Shown: positions 8,976-18,471, counted from the stretch's first letter. The stretch is 64,000 nucleotides of DNA from JACQFZ01 sp041485885 (GCA_041485885.1 JBGPKL010000002.1:116360-180359); one strand, 5' to 3'. The notes: generated by a model not told the origin, from the sequence alone. Made by a program: numbers and translations.

Positions 8976-9029
8976 GAACCGGCCGTTGCCGGTTCAAGCA
9001 TCCGGAGGTCCGACAGCGTCGGTCCGACA
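8976..9029 (+). promoter_or_regulatory. Two hairpins and a direct repeat in the tsf-pyrH spacer
   Basis: A perfect 8-bp stem with a CGTT loop (GAACCGGC 8976-8983 with GCCGGTTC 8988-8995) starts two bases after the tsf stop. It has no T-tract, so it is unlikely to be a full intrinsic terminator and may instead attenuate or protect the 3' end of rpsB-tsf mRNA. A second 5-bp stem with a three-base loop lies at 9010-9022, inside a direct repeat of GGTCCGACA (9007-9015 and 9021-9029). Confidence 0.5.
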
Positions 9030-9054
9030 TAATGACACCGAAGGGTTTTCGGTC

Positions 9055-9786
9055 GTGACCATCAAGGAGCGTTCGGTTCTCGCTTACCGGCGGGTACTGC
9101 TCAAATTGAGCGGCGAAGCGCTCATGGGGCCAGACGCCTATGGTCTGAACCGCGCGGTGATTGAGCGGATCGCGCAAGAGTTGAAGACGGCGCTCGCCAC
9201 CGGGGCGCAAATTGCGGTGGTCGTCGGCGGCGGCAATATCTTCCGCGGTGTCGCGCCCGCGGCGGAGGGCATGGATCGTGCGTCCGCGGATTACATCGGC
9301 ATGCTGGCGACGGTGATCAATTCGCTCGCACTGCAGGACGCGCTCGAGCGTGCCGGCGTGCCAGTGCGCGTTCAGTCCGCGCTGCGCATCGATCAAGTCG
9401 TCGAACCGTACGTGCGCCGGCGCGCGATCCGGCATCTGGAGCAGGGACGTATCGTCATCTTCGCCGCCGGCACCGGCAATCCGTTCTTCACCACCGACAC
9501 GGCGGCGAGCTTGCGAGCCGCGGAAATAGGCGCCGATATTGTGCTAAAAGGCACGAAAGTGGACGGCGTATACGATCGTGATCCAATGACGCACCCGGAC
9601 GCCAAGCGCTATCAGGAGATCAGCTACAACCAGGCGCTGGCCGAGCGTTTGGACGTAATGGACGCGACGTCCATTGCGCTCTGCCGCGATCAGAATTTGC
9701 CCGTACGCGTGTTTAATATGAACAAGCCCGGGAACTTCTTGCGCATTCTGTACGGGGAACCCGAGGGCACGTTGCTGAAGGGGTAA
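9055..9786 (+). CDS. pyrH: UMP kinase
   Basis: PyrH phosphorylates UMP to UDP and is the hexameric, GTP-activated bacterial enzyme of the amino-acid kinase fold. Motifs are RRVLLKLSGEALMG, VVVGGGNIFRG, FAAGTGNPFFTTDTAA and ADIVLKGTKVDGVYDRDP. I place the start at GTG 9055, giving 243 residues, because the E. coli enzyme has a similarly short lead before the LLKLSGEA motif and AGGG lies about 9 bases upstream. The open frame extends back to a TTG at 8986, but that stretch covers the spacer hairpins and is not conserved-looking. Confidence 0.95.
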   Translation: MTIKERSVLAYRRVLLKLSGEALMGPDAYGLNRAVIERIAQELKTALATGAQIAVVVGGGNIFRGVAPAAEGMDRASADYIGMLATVINSLALQDALERAGVPVRVQSALRIDQVVEPYVRRRAIRHLEQGRIVIFAAGTGNPFFTTDTAASLRAAEIGADIVLKGTKVDGVYDRDPMTHPDAKRYQEISYNQALAERLDVMDATSIALCRDQNLPVRVFNMNKPGNFLRILYGEPEGTLLKG

Positions 9787-9790
9787 CGTC

Positions 9791-10357
9791 ATGGCGCAAT
9801 CGCTCGACCAAATCAAGAAAGACGCCGAAACCCGGATGGTAAAATCGCTCGAGGCGCTCAAGACCGAGCTCGGTAAGATTCGCACCGGGCGGGCGCATCC
9901 CGGATTGCTCGAGCATGTCCGCGTAGACTACTACGGCACCAAGACGCCGCTCAATCAGCTCGCCAACGTCAACGTCGCCGACGCGCGCACGCTGACCGTC
10001 ACGCCCTACGATAAGGCGGCGTTGAGCGCCATCGAGAAAGCGATTCGCGAGTCCGACCTCGGGCTGAACCCGGTCGGCGCCGGACAGACGCTGCGCGTGC
10101 CGTTGCCCGCGTTGACCGAGGAGCGTAGGCGCGAGCTGACCAAGCACGTGCACAAGGAAGGCGAGAACGCCAAGGTCGCGATTCGCAACGTGCGTCGCGA
10201 CAGCAATCAACACGTGAAAGAGCAATTGAAAAAGAAGCTCATCGGCGAGGACGACGACAAACGCGCCGAGGATGCGGTGCAGAAGATGACCGATCGCTTC
10301 ATCGGCGAGGTCGACAAGCTCATCGCCGCCAAGGAGAAGGAGATCATGCAGATATAG
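9791..10357 (+). CDS. frr: Ribosome recycling factor
   Basis: RRF splits post-termination ribosomes together with EF-G. The 188-residue protein matches the family length and shows the signature KTELGKIRTGRAHPGLLEHV, then YYGTKTPLNQLANV, LTVTPYDK, and the C-terminal helical bundle with NVRRDSNQHVKEQLKK. It follows pyrH after only 4 bases, the normal order. Confidence 0.97.
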   Translation: MAQSLDQIKKDAETRMVKSLEALKTELGKIRTGRAHPGLLEHVRVDYYGTKTPLNQLANVNVADARTLTVTPYDKAALSAIEKAIRESDLGLNPVGAGQTLRVPLPALTEERRRELTKHVHKEGENAKVAIRNVRRDSNQHVKEQLKKKLIGEDDDKRAEDAVQKMTDRFIGEVDKLIAAKEKEIMQI

Positions 10358-10378
10358 CTGCATGATCTTCCGACCCCC

Positions 10379-11140
10379 ATGACCCTTCCCGCTCCCCGTG
10401 ACGCCAACGCCGGCAAGATTCCGCGTCATGTCGCGATCATCATGGACGGGAACGGCCGCTGGGCGAGGCAGCGTGGTCTTCCGCGCGTCGCCGGGCATCG
10501 CAAAGGCCAGGAGCGCGTGCGCGAGCTGGTGGAAGCGGCGGGAGAGAGCGGCGTTCGGTATCTGACGCTTTTCGCCTTCTCCAGCGAAAACTGGCAACGA
10601 CCGGCACACGAGGTCTCGCTGCTGCTCGATCTATTTCTCGCGGCGCTCGAGCTAGAGGTCGCGCGGCTGCACGAGAAGAACGCGCGCTTCCAAGTCATCG
10701 GCGACGTCGGGCGTTTCGGCGAGAAAATCGTCGAACGCATTCGTGCCGCGGAGGAGCTTACGCGCGCGAACACCGCGTTGACGTTGACGATCGCCGCCAA
10801 CTACGGCGGGCGCTGGGATATCGCCCGCGCCTGTGCCGAGGTCGCGCGCGCGGTGCAAACCGGCGCCCTCGCGGCGACCGACGTGCTGCCTGAAACCATC
10901 GAGCGCTATCTCGCGACGCGCGGCATGCCAGAGCCGGATCTCTTCATCCGGACCGGTGGAGAGCGGCGCATCAGCAATTTTCTGCTCTGGCAATTGGCGT
11001 ACACCGAGCTTTATTTCACGGACGTCGCGTGGCCGGATTTCGATCGCGATCAATTCGCGATCGCCTTGGCGGCATACGCGGCGCGGGAACGGCGTTTCGG
11101 TTTGACCGGCGAGCAGCTCGAAGCGGCGCGGAATGCTTAA
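10379..11140 (+). CDS. uppS: (2E,6E)-farnesyl-diphosphate-specific undecaprenyl diphosphate synthase
   Basis: UppS adds eight isopentenyl units to farnesyl diphosphate in cis configuration, making the C55 carrier for peptidoglycan and O-antigen. The 253-residue protein has the catalytic HVAIIMDGNGRWAR motif with the metal-binding Asp, GHRKGQERVRELVEA, LTLFAFSSENWQRP and PEPDLFIRTGGERRISNFLLWQ, which are diagnostic for cis-prenyltransferases. Its stop overlaps the cdsA start by 8 bases. Confidence 0.97.
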   Translation: MTLPAPRDANAGKIPRHVAIIMDGNGRWARQRGLPRVAGHRKGQERVRELVEAAGESGVRYLTLFAFSSENWQRPAHEVSLLLDLFLAALELEVARLHEKNARFQVIGDVGRFGEKIVERIRAAEELTRANTALTLTIAANYGGRWDIARACAEVARAVQTGALAATDVLPETIERYLATRGMPEPDLFIRTGGERRISNFLLWQLAYTELYFTDVAWPDFDRDQFAIALAAYAARERRFGLTGEQLEAARNA

Positions 11141-11957
11141 GCAGCGCATTGCCACGGCGATACTGCTGATCGCGCTGCTGCTCGTGGCGCTGTTCGTACT
11201 TCCGTCACTCGGTGTCGCGCTGTTATTCGGAGCCTTCGGTGTAGCCGCGGCGTGGGAATGGGGTGGACTGTGCCGGTGGCGCCGTGCCACCCGCGTCGGG
11301 TACATCGCGATCGTCGTGGCGGTCGGTGCTGCGTTATTGATGGCGGTACGAGCGGATCGGGCTGTCGCAGCTGTCGTTTTCGGCGTCGCCGCGCTATGGT
11401 GGTTGCTCGTTCTAATTGTCCTGGTCCGTGGTACGAACGGCATCTTTGAGTCCAATGGCGGGCGCTGGTTAGCGGGAATCCTTACGCTGGTTCCGGCCTG
11501 GCTGGCGGTTAGCTTTCTTCACGACACCGACCCCGATCGGCCGTTACTGCTCTTAAGCTTGTTGCTTGTGATCGGTTTCGCGGACTCGGGGGCTTACGCC
11601 GTAGGCCACGTATTCGGCCGAACGAAGCTCGCTCCGGCGATCAGTCCGGGTAAAACGGTGGAGGGTGTGATCGGTGGTGTCATCACGGCAATGTTGCTTG
11701 GCTATGTTTGTGGGACAATGATTTGGCATCTACAAGGCGCGCGCCTCGGCGTCTGGATCGGGTTGGCTATTGGCTCCATGTTGATTTCGGTGGTCGGCGA
11801 TCTGGCTGAAAGCAAAATGAAGCGCCTGGCGGGCGTCAAGGACAGTGGTCGTTTGCTTCCGGGTCACGGTGGAGTTCTCGATCGCATCGACGCGTTGACC
11901 GCGGCCGCGCCGGTATTCGCGTTGGGCTGGCTGGCGGCGTTCGACGCACGCGCATGA
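11133..11957 (+). CDS. cdsA: Phosphatidate cytidylyltransferase
   Basis: CdsA makes CDP-diacylglycerol from phosphatidate and CTP, the branch point of phospholipid synthesis. The 274-residue inner-membrane protein is mostly hydrophobic, with about seven to eight membrane segments. Near the end it carries the CDP-DAG synthase signature (ESKMKRLAGVKDSGRLLPGHGG, then VLDRID; residues about 225-255). The stop overlaps the dxr start as ATGA. Confidence 0.96.
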   Translation: MLKQRIATAILLIALLLVALFVLPSLGVALLFGAFGVAAAWEWGGLCRWRRATRVGYIAIVVAVGAALLMAVRADRAVAAVVFGVAALWWLLVLIVLVRGTNGIFESNGGRWLAGILTLVPAWLAVSFLHDTDPDRPLLLLSLLLVIGFADSGAYAVGHVFGRTKLAPAISPGKTVEGVIGGVITAMLLGYVCGTMIWHLQGARLGVWIGLAIGSMLISVVGDLAESKMKRLAGVKDSGRLLPGHGGVLDRIDALTAAAPVFALGWLAAFDARA

Positions 11958-13189
11958 ACATGTCTGCTATCGATCAGCATCGGGAAAGCGAAGGCGTTGT
12001 CATTCTCGGTTCGACGGGCTCGATCGGCGCGAGTGCGCTCGACGTCATCGCGCGCCACCCGGAGCGGTTCCGCGTCGTGGCGTTGACCGCGCACCGGCAA
12101 GTCGATGTCATCTTCGATCAGTGCGTGCGTTTTAAACCACGGATAGCCGTGATGTTGGACGCCGCCGCCGCCGCCGCGCTCGCGACGCGCGCGCGCGCCG
12201 CCGATCTAGCCACCGACGTGCGCGCCGGCGCCGCGGAGCTCGAGTCGGTAGCCGCAGCCGCGGACGCGCCGATCGTCGTCGCCGCGATCGTCGGTGCCGC
12301 CGGTTTGCGGCCGACGCTTGCGGCGGTGCGCGCCGGCAAGCGCGTGCTGCTCGCGAACAAAGAGCCGCTCGTCATCGGCGGGAATCTATTGATAAAGGCG
12401 GCGCGATCCGGCGGCGCCGTGTTGCTGCCGATCGACAGCGAGCACAACGCGATCTTTCAATGTTTGCCGCGCGACTTCGTTCCGGGCGAGTCGCCGCGCG
12501 GCGTGAGGCGGATCCTGCTCACGTGCTCGGGCGGGCCGTTTCGTACGACGCCCGCGGAGCGCCTGGCGCACGTGACGCCGGAGCAGGCCTGCGCGCATCC
12601 GCGCTGGAACATGGGGCGGAAGATTTCGGTCGATTCGGCGACGCTCATGAACAAAGGGCTCGAGCTGATCGAAGCATGCCGTCTATTCGGCGTCGCGCCG
12701 GATCGAATTGAAATCGTCATTCATCCGCAAAGCGTGATTCATTCGATGGTGGAATACACCGACGGTTCGGTGCTGGCGCAGCTGGCGAACCCGGACATGC
12801 GCATCCCGATCGCGCACGCGCTGGCGTGGCCGGAGCGCATCGAATCCGGCGCGCGGCCGATCGATCTGCTCGAGACGGCGCGCCTCGACTTCGCCCCGCC
12901 TGACCCCGAGCGTTTTCCGTGTCTGCGCTTGGCACGCGATGCCGCCGTGGCCGGCGGCACGATGCCGGCGATATTGAACGCCGCCAACGAAGTCGCCGTG
13001 ACCGCCTTTCTCGATCGACGCATCGCGTTCACCGACATTTCTCGGTTGATTGAGCGCGTGCTCGATGAAGTGCCGGCCGGGCCCGATCAAACGCTGGAGC
13101 AGGTACTTGCGCACGATGAACGGGCGCGGCAAGTTACCGAGGAACTCATAGCGGCCGGCGCCGCTCGAAAGAGCCAAGGAGCTCTATGA
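11954..13189 (+). CDS. dxr: 1-deoxy-D-xylulose 5-phosphate reductoisomerase
   Basis: Dxr converts DXP to 2-C-methyl-D-erythritol 4-phosphate with NADPH, the committed step of the non-mevalonate isoprenoid pathway. The 411-residue protein shows the NADPH-binding GSTGSIGASALDVI, LANKEPLVIGG, the metal-binding PIDSEHNAIFQ, CSGGPFRT, the active-site stretch HPRWNMGRKISVDSATLMNK and the IHPQSVIHSMVEY loop. An alternative ATG six bases downstream is possible. It is coupled to cdsA and rseP through 4-base overlaps. Confidence 0.97.
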   Translation: MNMSAIDQHRESEGVVILGSTGSIGASALDVIARHPERFRVVALTAHRQVDVIFDQCVRFKPRIAVMLDAAAAAALATRARAADLATDVRAGAAELESVAAAADAPIVVAAIVGAAGLRPTLAAVRAGKRVLLANKEPLVIGGNLLIKAARSGGAVLLPIDSEHNAIFQCLPRDFVPGESPRGVRRILLTCSGGPFRTTPAERLAHVTPEQACAHPRWNMGRKISVDSATLMNKGLELIEACRLFGVAPDRIEIVIHPQSVIHSMVEYTDGSVLAQLANPDMRIPIAHALAWPERIESGARPIDLLETARLDFAPPDPERFPCLRLARDAAVAGGTMPAILNAANEVAVTAFLDRRIAFTDISRLIERVLDEVPAGPDQTLEQVLAHDERARQVTEELIAAGAARKSQGAL

Positions 13190-14547
13190 TCGATATTCTT
13201 TTTTATGCCGCCGCCTTTGTCGTCGCGCTCGGCGTTTTGATCGTGGTGCATGAATTCGGGCACTACTGGGTGGCGCGGCGCTTGGGCGTGAAGGTGCTGC
13301 GATTCTCCGTCGGCTTCGGTAAGCCGCTGTGGCGACGCTATATCGGTCCCGACCGAACCGAGCTCGTCATTGCGGCGTTGCCGCTCGGCGGTTACGTGAA
13401 GATGCTCGATGAAACCGAGGGACCCGTTGCGAAAGAAGAATTGCATCGCGCGTTCAATCGCCAGCCGTTGTGGAAGCGCTTTCCGATCGTCGCCGCCGGT
13501 CCGATCTTTAATTTCTTATTCGCGATCCTCGCCTACTGGGCCGTCTATTCGATCGGCGTCGAAGGTATGCGCCCGATCGTCGGGAAAGTCGCGGCGGAGT
13601 CAATCGCGCAGCGCGGCGGGTTCCAAGCCGGCGACGAGATACTGGCGATCGATGGCCACGATGTGCAGAGTTGGGGACAGCGGCGGTTGTATATCTTTCA
13701 GCGCGCGCTCGATCGCTCAGTGGTCAACGTCGAGGCGCGGGATGCGCAAGGGCACATTCAAACGCGCCGATTGGATCTGCGCGACGTACCCGCGTCGGCT
13801 GTCGACGCCACGCTGATGGAGCGGGGCATCGGACTATTGCCGGTATTGCCGCAGGTGCTTCCGGTGGTCGGCGGGTTGGAGGACGGTCCCGCCAAGCGCG
13901 CCGGGATTCAAGTGGGTGATCGTTTCGTACGCATCAACGGCGAGCCGGTGAAAAGTTGGGACGACATCGTCGCGCTCATCGCCCCGCGGGCCGGCCAGCC
14001 GGTTACCATTGAAATGGAGCGGGACGGTCAGCGTCTGACATTTCAAGTGACGCCCGAGGCAAAGAAGCAAGGCGAGCGCACGGTCGGCCTCATCAACGTG
14101 CGGCCGCAGATCGGGGACGTTCCTCCGGAGCTGCGCGTGCGCGTGCAGCTCGGTCCGCTGCCGGCGCTCAACGAAGCGCTGCAGAACACGTGGGCCATGA
14201 CGGCGCTCACATTCGAAATGCTCTACCGCATGGTGACGCTCGAGATATCGAGCAAGAACATCAGCGGGCCGATCACGATCGCGCAATACGCGGGCTACTC
14301 GGCGAAGACCGGCGGCGTGCAGTTCCTGATGTTTCTCGCGGTCATCAGTATCAGTCTCGGTGTGCTCAATTTGTTGCCGATACCCGTCTTGGACGGCGGG
14401 CATCTGATGTACTATGTGATCGAAGCGATCAAGGGAGGTCCGGTCTCCGAGCGGGTGATGCTGTTTGGTCAACAAGTGGGCATCGCGTTGCTCGCCGGAC
14501 TCATGATTCTCGCGTTCTACAACGATCTCACAAGGATATTCAACTAG
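13186..14547 (+). CDS. rseP: Site-2 zinc metalloprotease RseP
   Basis: RseP is the inner-membrane protease that cuts anti-sigma factor RseA inside the membrane after DegS, releasing sigma-E; it also clears signal-peptide remnants. The 453-residue protein has the zinc motif HEFGH in the first membrane segment (VVHEFGHYWVARRLGV), two periplasmic PDZ domains (about 115-290), and the third zinc ligand in NLLPIPVLDGGHL near residue 400. It sits between dxr and bamA as usual. Its predicted substrate RseA is encoded at 52273-52812. Confidence 0.97.
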   Translation: MIDILFYAAAFVVALGVLIVVHEFGHYWVARRLGVKVLRFSVGFGKPLWRRYIGPDRTELVIAALPLGGYVKMLDETEGPVAKEELHRAFNRQPLWKRFPIVAAGPIFNFLFAILAYWAVYSIGVEGMRPIVGKVAAESIAQRGGFQAGDEILAIDGHDVQSWGQRRLYIFQRALDRSVVNVEARDAQGHIQTRRLDLRDVPASAVDATLMERGIGLLPVLPQVLPVVGGLEDGPAKRAGIQVGDRFVRINGEPVKSWDDIVALIAPRAGQPVTIEMERDGQRLTFQVTPEAKKQGERTVGLINVRPQIGDVPPELRVRVQLGPLPALNEALQNTWAMTALTFEMLYRMVTLEISSKNISGPITIAQYAGYSAKTGGVQFLMFLAVISISLGVLNLLPIPVLDGGHLMYYVIEAIKGGPVSERVMLFGQQVGIALLAGLMILAFYNDLTRIFN

Positions 14548-14578
14548 ACCTCTTCAACGCCGCGTACCCATAACCATA

Positions 14579-16897
14579 ATGAATCGATTTATTGCGGCGC
14601 TCATCATCGCCCTATCACCCGCGCTGGTCCATTCGCTCGAGTCCTTCGTCGTCAAGGACATCAGCGTGGAGGGCGTGCAGCGCATTTCTGCCGGCACGAT
14701 CTTCAACTATCTCCCCATCAAAGTCGGCGACACGGTGACGGAGAAGAGCGCCCAAGACGCGATTCGCGCATTGTACAAGACCGGCTTCTTCAAGGACGTG
14801 CGGCTCGAGCGCCGCGGCGATGTGCTCATCGTCTCGATGATCGAACGACCGTCGATCGCCGGTGTTCGCATCACCGGCACCCACGAGTTCTCGCAGGACG
14901 ATCTGAAGAAAGGGTTGAAGGAAATCGGCTTGGCGGAAGGGCGCATCTTCAATCGATCGCTGCTCGACCGCGTCGAGCAGGAAATGCGTACGCAGTACTT
15001 CAGCCGCGGATTTTACGCGGTTACCATACAACCTACCGTCACGCCGCTCGAACGTAACCGCGTCGATATCGAGGTTGCCGTCACTGAAGGACCACCGGCG
15101 CGGATCCGGGAAATTGTGATCGTCGGTAACCAGGAGTTTCCGGACACGGAGCTGTTGAGTTTGTTCACGCTCGGGCCGGCGTCGTGGTGGGCAGTGTTCT
15201 CGAGCCGCGATCAGTATTCGAAGCAGAAACTTTCCGGCGACCTCGAGCGCTTGAAGAATTTCTATCAAGACCAGGGCTTTCTCGAATTTACCATCGAGTC
15301 GACGCAGGTGTCGATCACGCCGGACAAGGAAGATATCTACATCACCGTCAACCTCATCGAAGGTAAGCGCTATACGGTCTCGGACGTCCGGATGACGGGC
15401 AAGTTTCCCGTTCCGGAAGACGAACTGCGCGTGCTGATCAGCTTAAAGCCGGGGGCGGTTTTTTCGCGCAAGGAGGTCACGGAGTCCGCGAAACGCATTT
15501 CCGACCGACTGGCGAACGACGGCTACGCTTTCGCGAACGTCAATGCGGTTCCCGAAGTGAACAAGGACGTTCGCACGGTGAGCTTCAATTTCTTCGTCGA
15601 TCCAGGGCGGCGCACGTACGTGCGTCGGGTGAACTTCGCCGGCAACGTGGCGACACACGACGAAGTCCTGCGGCGCGAGTTGCGCCAGCTCGAGGGCACG
15701 TGGTACTCGGCCGAGCAGATCCGGCGCTCGCGCGAGCGCTTGCAGCGGCTTGGATTCTTCGAGGACGTGAACGTCGAAACGCCGGCGGTCTCCGGCACGT
15801 CCGATCAAGTCGACGTGAACATAACGGTCAAGGAGCGTTCGACCGGCAGCCTCATGTTCGGTGTCGGTTATTCCGACCAAGGCATTGGCATCAATGCGAG
15901 CGTCACCGAGAGCAATCTCTTCGGCACCGGCAAGGAGCTGTCGTTGCGGGCCGACAACACACAGGCCACGCGTAACTTCAATCTCCGTTACGTGAACCCT
16001 TATTACACGCCGGAAGGCGTGAGCCGAGGTTTTAGTTTGTTTTCGAATTCCGTCGACACGAGTCGACTCGACATCTCCGCGTACAACACCAAGACCGTGG
16101 GCGCGGGCGTGTTTTGGGGAATTCCGTTGACCGAGTACAACCGCCTCAACATCGGGTTGGACTACGAAAGCATCGGCATCGAAACGCGGGACACGAGTAC
16201 CCAGGCGGCGAAGGATTTCGTCGCCGCCGAAGGTTCGCCGGTGCGGTCCGTGAGACTTACCCTCGGGTGGTCGAGCGACAGTTTGGACAGTCTTATCTTC
16301 CCGACCCGCGGCACGTTGCAACGCATCAGCGGCGAGGCGTCGGTCCCCGGCAGCGACATCGAATATTACAAGCTCAATTATTTGATCGGCCGCTACTGGC
16401 CATTCAGCGAGGCGACGAGCTTTCGTGCGCGCGCGGAGCTTGGCTACGGCGATAGCTACGGCGACACACAGAGTTTGCCATTCTTCAAGAATTTCTACGC
16501 GGGCGGCAGCACCACCGTCCGCGGCTACCGATCGAGCACGCTCGGCCCGAAGGACGTGAGCATTACGCGCGACGTGAACGGCAATATCACGAGTTCCGTG
16601 GAGCTGCCGATCGGCGGCAACCGGCGGGTGCTCGGCAATTTGGAGTTCTTCTTTCCCGTGCCCGGCATGGCGCGCGACAACAAGTCGATGCGCATGAGCG
16701 TGTTCGTCGATACCGGACAAGTGTACGGAACCGGCCAACCACTCGATCTCGGGGAGTTGCGTTATTCCGCGGGTTTGGCGTTTAATTGGTTTTCCCCGGT
16801 GGGCCCGCTGGCCTTCAGCTACGCGAAACCGCTGAACGACAAGCCGGGCGATCGACTCGAGGGGCTGCAGTTTACGCTCGGTGTTCCGTTTCGCTGA
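14579..16897 (+). CDS. bamA: Outer membrane protein assembly factor BamA
   Basis: BamA is the core of the BAM machine that folds beta-barrel proteins into the outer membrane. The 772-residue precursor has a signal peptide (about 1-19), five POTRA repeats (about 23-425; VKDISVEGVQRISAGTIFNYL begins the first) and a C-terminal 16-strand barrel with the conserved FFKNFYAGGSTTVRGYR loop that includes VRGY. The last residues are FTLGVPFR. A basic residue follows the usual aromatic C-terminus, which is unusual for a barrel protein. skp follows 13 bases after the stop. Confidence 0.97.
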   Translation: MNRFIAALIIALSPALVHSLESFVVKDISVEGVQRISAGTIFNYLPIKVGDTVTEKSAQDAIRALYKTGFFKDVRLERRGDVLIVSMIERPSIAGVRITGTHEFSQDDLKKGLKEIGLAEGRIFNRSLLDRVEQEMRTQYFSRGFYAVTIQPTVTPLERNRVDIEVAVTEGPPARIREIVIVGNQEFPDTELLSLFTLGPASWWAVFSSRDQYSKQKLSGDLERLKNFYQDQGFLEFTIESTQVSITPDKEDIYITVNLIEGKRYTVSDVRMTGKFPVPEDELRVLISLKPGAVFSRKEVTESAKRISDRLANDGYAFANVNAVPEVNKDVRTVSFNFFVDPGRRTYVRRVNFAGNVATHDEVLRRELRQLEGTWYSAEQIRRSRERLQRLGFFEDVNVETPAVSGTSDQVDVNITVKERSTGSLMFGVGYSDQGIGINASVTESNLFGTGKELSLRADNTQATRNFNLRYVNPYYTPEGVSRGFSLFSNSVDTSRLDISAYNTKTVGAGVFWGIPLTEYNRLNIGLDYESIGIETRDTSTQAAKDFVAAEGSPVRSVRLTLGWSSDSLDSLIFPTRGTLQRISGEASVPGSDIEYYKLNYLIGRYWPFSEATSFRARAELGYGDSYGDTQSLPFFKNFYAGGSTTVRGYRSSTLGPKDVSITRDVNGNITSSVELPIGGNRRVLGNLEFFFPVPGMARDNKSMRMSVFVDTGQVYGTGQPLDLGELRYSAGLAFNWFSPVGPLAFSYAKPLNDKPGDRLEGLQFTLGVPFR

Positions 16898-16910
16898 TCA
16901 GGGGTTGGTT

Positions 16911-17429
16911 TTGAGACATCGCATCATCACATCGTTGTCGTTCATCGCGCTTAGCGTGGTGTTGCCGTCTCTCGCCGAGGAAGCGCGCGCGCAAGAGCTT
17001 AAGGTCGGTTACGTCAACGCGGTCAAAGTGATCGAGGAAGCGCCGCAGGGTCAGGCGGCGCTGAAGAAGCTCGAGACGGAATTCGGGCCGCGCGACAAGA
17101 AGCTCGTCGCGATGCAGACGCGGATCAAGCAGCTGGAGGATGAGCTCGAGAAGAACGGGTTGCTGCTGAAAGACGTCGAGCGGCGTGCCAAGGAGCACGA
17201 GATAGTCGTGTTGAAGCGCGACGCGCGGCGCGAGACGCAGGAGTTTCGCGAGGACTACAATTTGCGACGCAACGAAGAGCTCGCGGCGTTGCAAAAAGTG
17301 GTCTACAAGGCGATCGTCGAAATCGCCAAGCAAGAGAGCTATGACTTGATCCTGCATGAGGGCACGATCTACGCGAGTCCAAAAGTCGATCTCACCGACA
17401 GGGTTTTGCGAAAGTTAGGAAAGAAGTAG
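16911..17429 (+). CDS. skp: Periplasmic chaperone Skp/OmpH
   Basis: Skp is a trimeric, jellyfish-shaped chaperone that carries unfolded outer-membrane proteins across the periplasm to BamA. The protein has a signal peptide (ITSLSFIALSVVLPSL, ending near EEARAQ) and then LKVGYVNAVKVIEEAPQGQAA, a long coiled coil of charged helices (about 55-135), and a C-terminal body (YDLILHEGTIYASPKVDLTD). I chose TTG 16911 because AGGGG lies at 16900-16904 and it begins the signal peptide, giving 172 residues. An in-frame GTG at 16881 lies inside bamA. Confidence 0.93.
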   Translation: MRHRIITSLSFIALSVVLPSLAEEARAQELKVGYVNAVKVIEEAPQGQAALKKLETEFGPRDKKLVAMQTRIKQLEDELEKNGLLLKDVERRAKEHEIVVLKRDARRETQEFREDYNLRRNEELAALQKVVYKAIVEIAKQESYDLILHEGTIYASPKVDLTDRVLRKLGKK

Positions 17430-17436
17430 CGCAACG

Positions 17437-18471
17437 ATGGCGGCCACCCTAGCAGAGCTCGCCCGGCGGTTTGGAGGGCGATTGCGTGGCGTGGGCGACG
17501 TCGAAATCACCGGAGTCGCCGCGCTCGACCGCGCCGGACCGAAGCAAATCGCCTACGTCAACGATCCGAAACACCGGCGCCAGCTCGACGCGACGCGTGC
17601 GTCCGCGCTGATATTGACCGAAGCCGATGCGCAAGGATACGCCGGCAATGCGATCGTCGTGGATCAGCCGCAACTCTGCTTCGCGCGTATCGCCGCGTTT
17701 TTGCACCCCGCACCCACCGTGCGCCCCGGCGTGCATCCGACCGCCGTTGTCGATGCGGCGGCGCGCGTGTCCGCGCGAGCCAGTATCGGGCCGGGCGCGG
17801 TGGTAGAGACGGGAGCCGTCATCGCTGAAGCGGTCGAGATCGGCGCGGGTTGCTACGTCGGCCGCGACGCGCGGATCGGAGCGGGCACGCGCCTGGTCGG
17901 TCACGTGTGGATCGGCGAGCGCTGTGTGATCGGAGAGAGGTGTCTACTGCATCCCGGCGCCGTGGTCGGCGGCGAGGGTTTCGGCTACGCGAAAGACGGC
18001 GAGCGCTGGATCAAGATTCCGCAACTCGGACGCGTCGTTATCGGCGACGATGTCGAAATCGGCGCCAACACGACGATCGATCGCGGCACGTTGGGCGATA
18101 CCGAGATCGCCGACGGCGTAAAGGTCGACAATTTAGTTCAGATCGCGCATAACGTGCGGGTCGGCGAGCATACCGCGATGGCGGCTTGCGTCGGCATCGC
18201 GGGCAGCGCCGTTATCGGGCGACGCTGCACGTTCGGCGGCCAAGTCGGCATTGCCGATCACCTCACCATCGCCGACGATGTGCATGTGCTCGGCACCTCG
18301 CTGATCGCCGGTTCCATCGCGGAGCCCGGTGTTTACTCCTCGGCAATTCCGGCCGAACCGGCGTCGCGCTGGCGCCGTCAGGCGGCGCGGTTGCGTCGCC
18401 TCGATGAGCTTTTCCAACGTTTGCGTGATATCGAGGAAGCAGTGAAGAAACTGAAAGAGGAGCGAACTTGA
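17437..18471 (+). CDS. lpxD: UDP-3-O-(3-hydroxyacyl)glucosamine N-acyltransferase
   Basis: LpxD adds the second hydroxyacyl chain, from acyl-ACP, in lipid A synthesis. The 344-residue protein has an N-terminal uridine-binding domain (about 1-95), then a left-handed beta-helix of hexapeptide repeats (about 100-300: GPGAVVETGAVIAEAVEIG and so on) with GEGFGYAKDGERWIKIPQ and DNLVQIAHNVRVGEHTAMAA carrying the catalytic His region, and a C-terminal helix. It is coupled to fabZ by a TTGA overlap. Confidence 0.97.
   Translation: MAATLAELARRFGGRLRGVGDVEITGVAALDRAGPKQIAYVNDPKHRRQLDATRASALILTEADAQGYAGNAIVVDQPQLCFARIAAFLHPAPTVRPGVHPTAVVDAAARVSARASIGPGAVVETGAVIAEAVEIGAGCYVGRDARIGAGTRLVGHVWIGERCVIGERCLLHPGAVVGGEGFGYAKDGERWIKIPQLGRVVIGDDVEIGANTTIDRGTLGDTEIADGVKVDNLVQIAHNVRVGEHTAMAACVGIAGSAVIGRRCTFGGQVGIADHLTIADDVHVLGTSLIAGSIAEPGVYSSAIPAEPASRWRRQAARLRRLDELFQRLRDIEEAVKKLKEERT

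Noticed and set aside
15443..16738. 431-codon open frame antisense to bamA
   Set aside because: Shadow of the bamA barrel-coding region; no start signal or family match.
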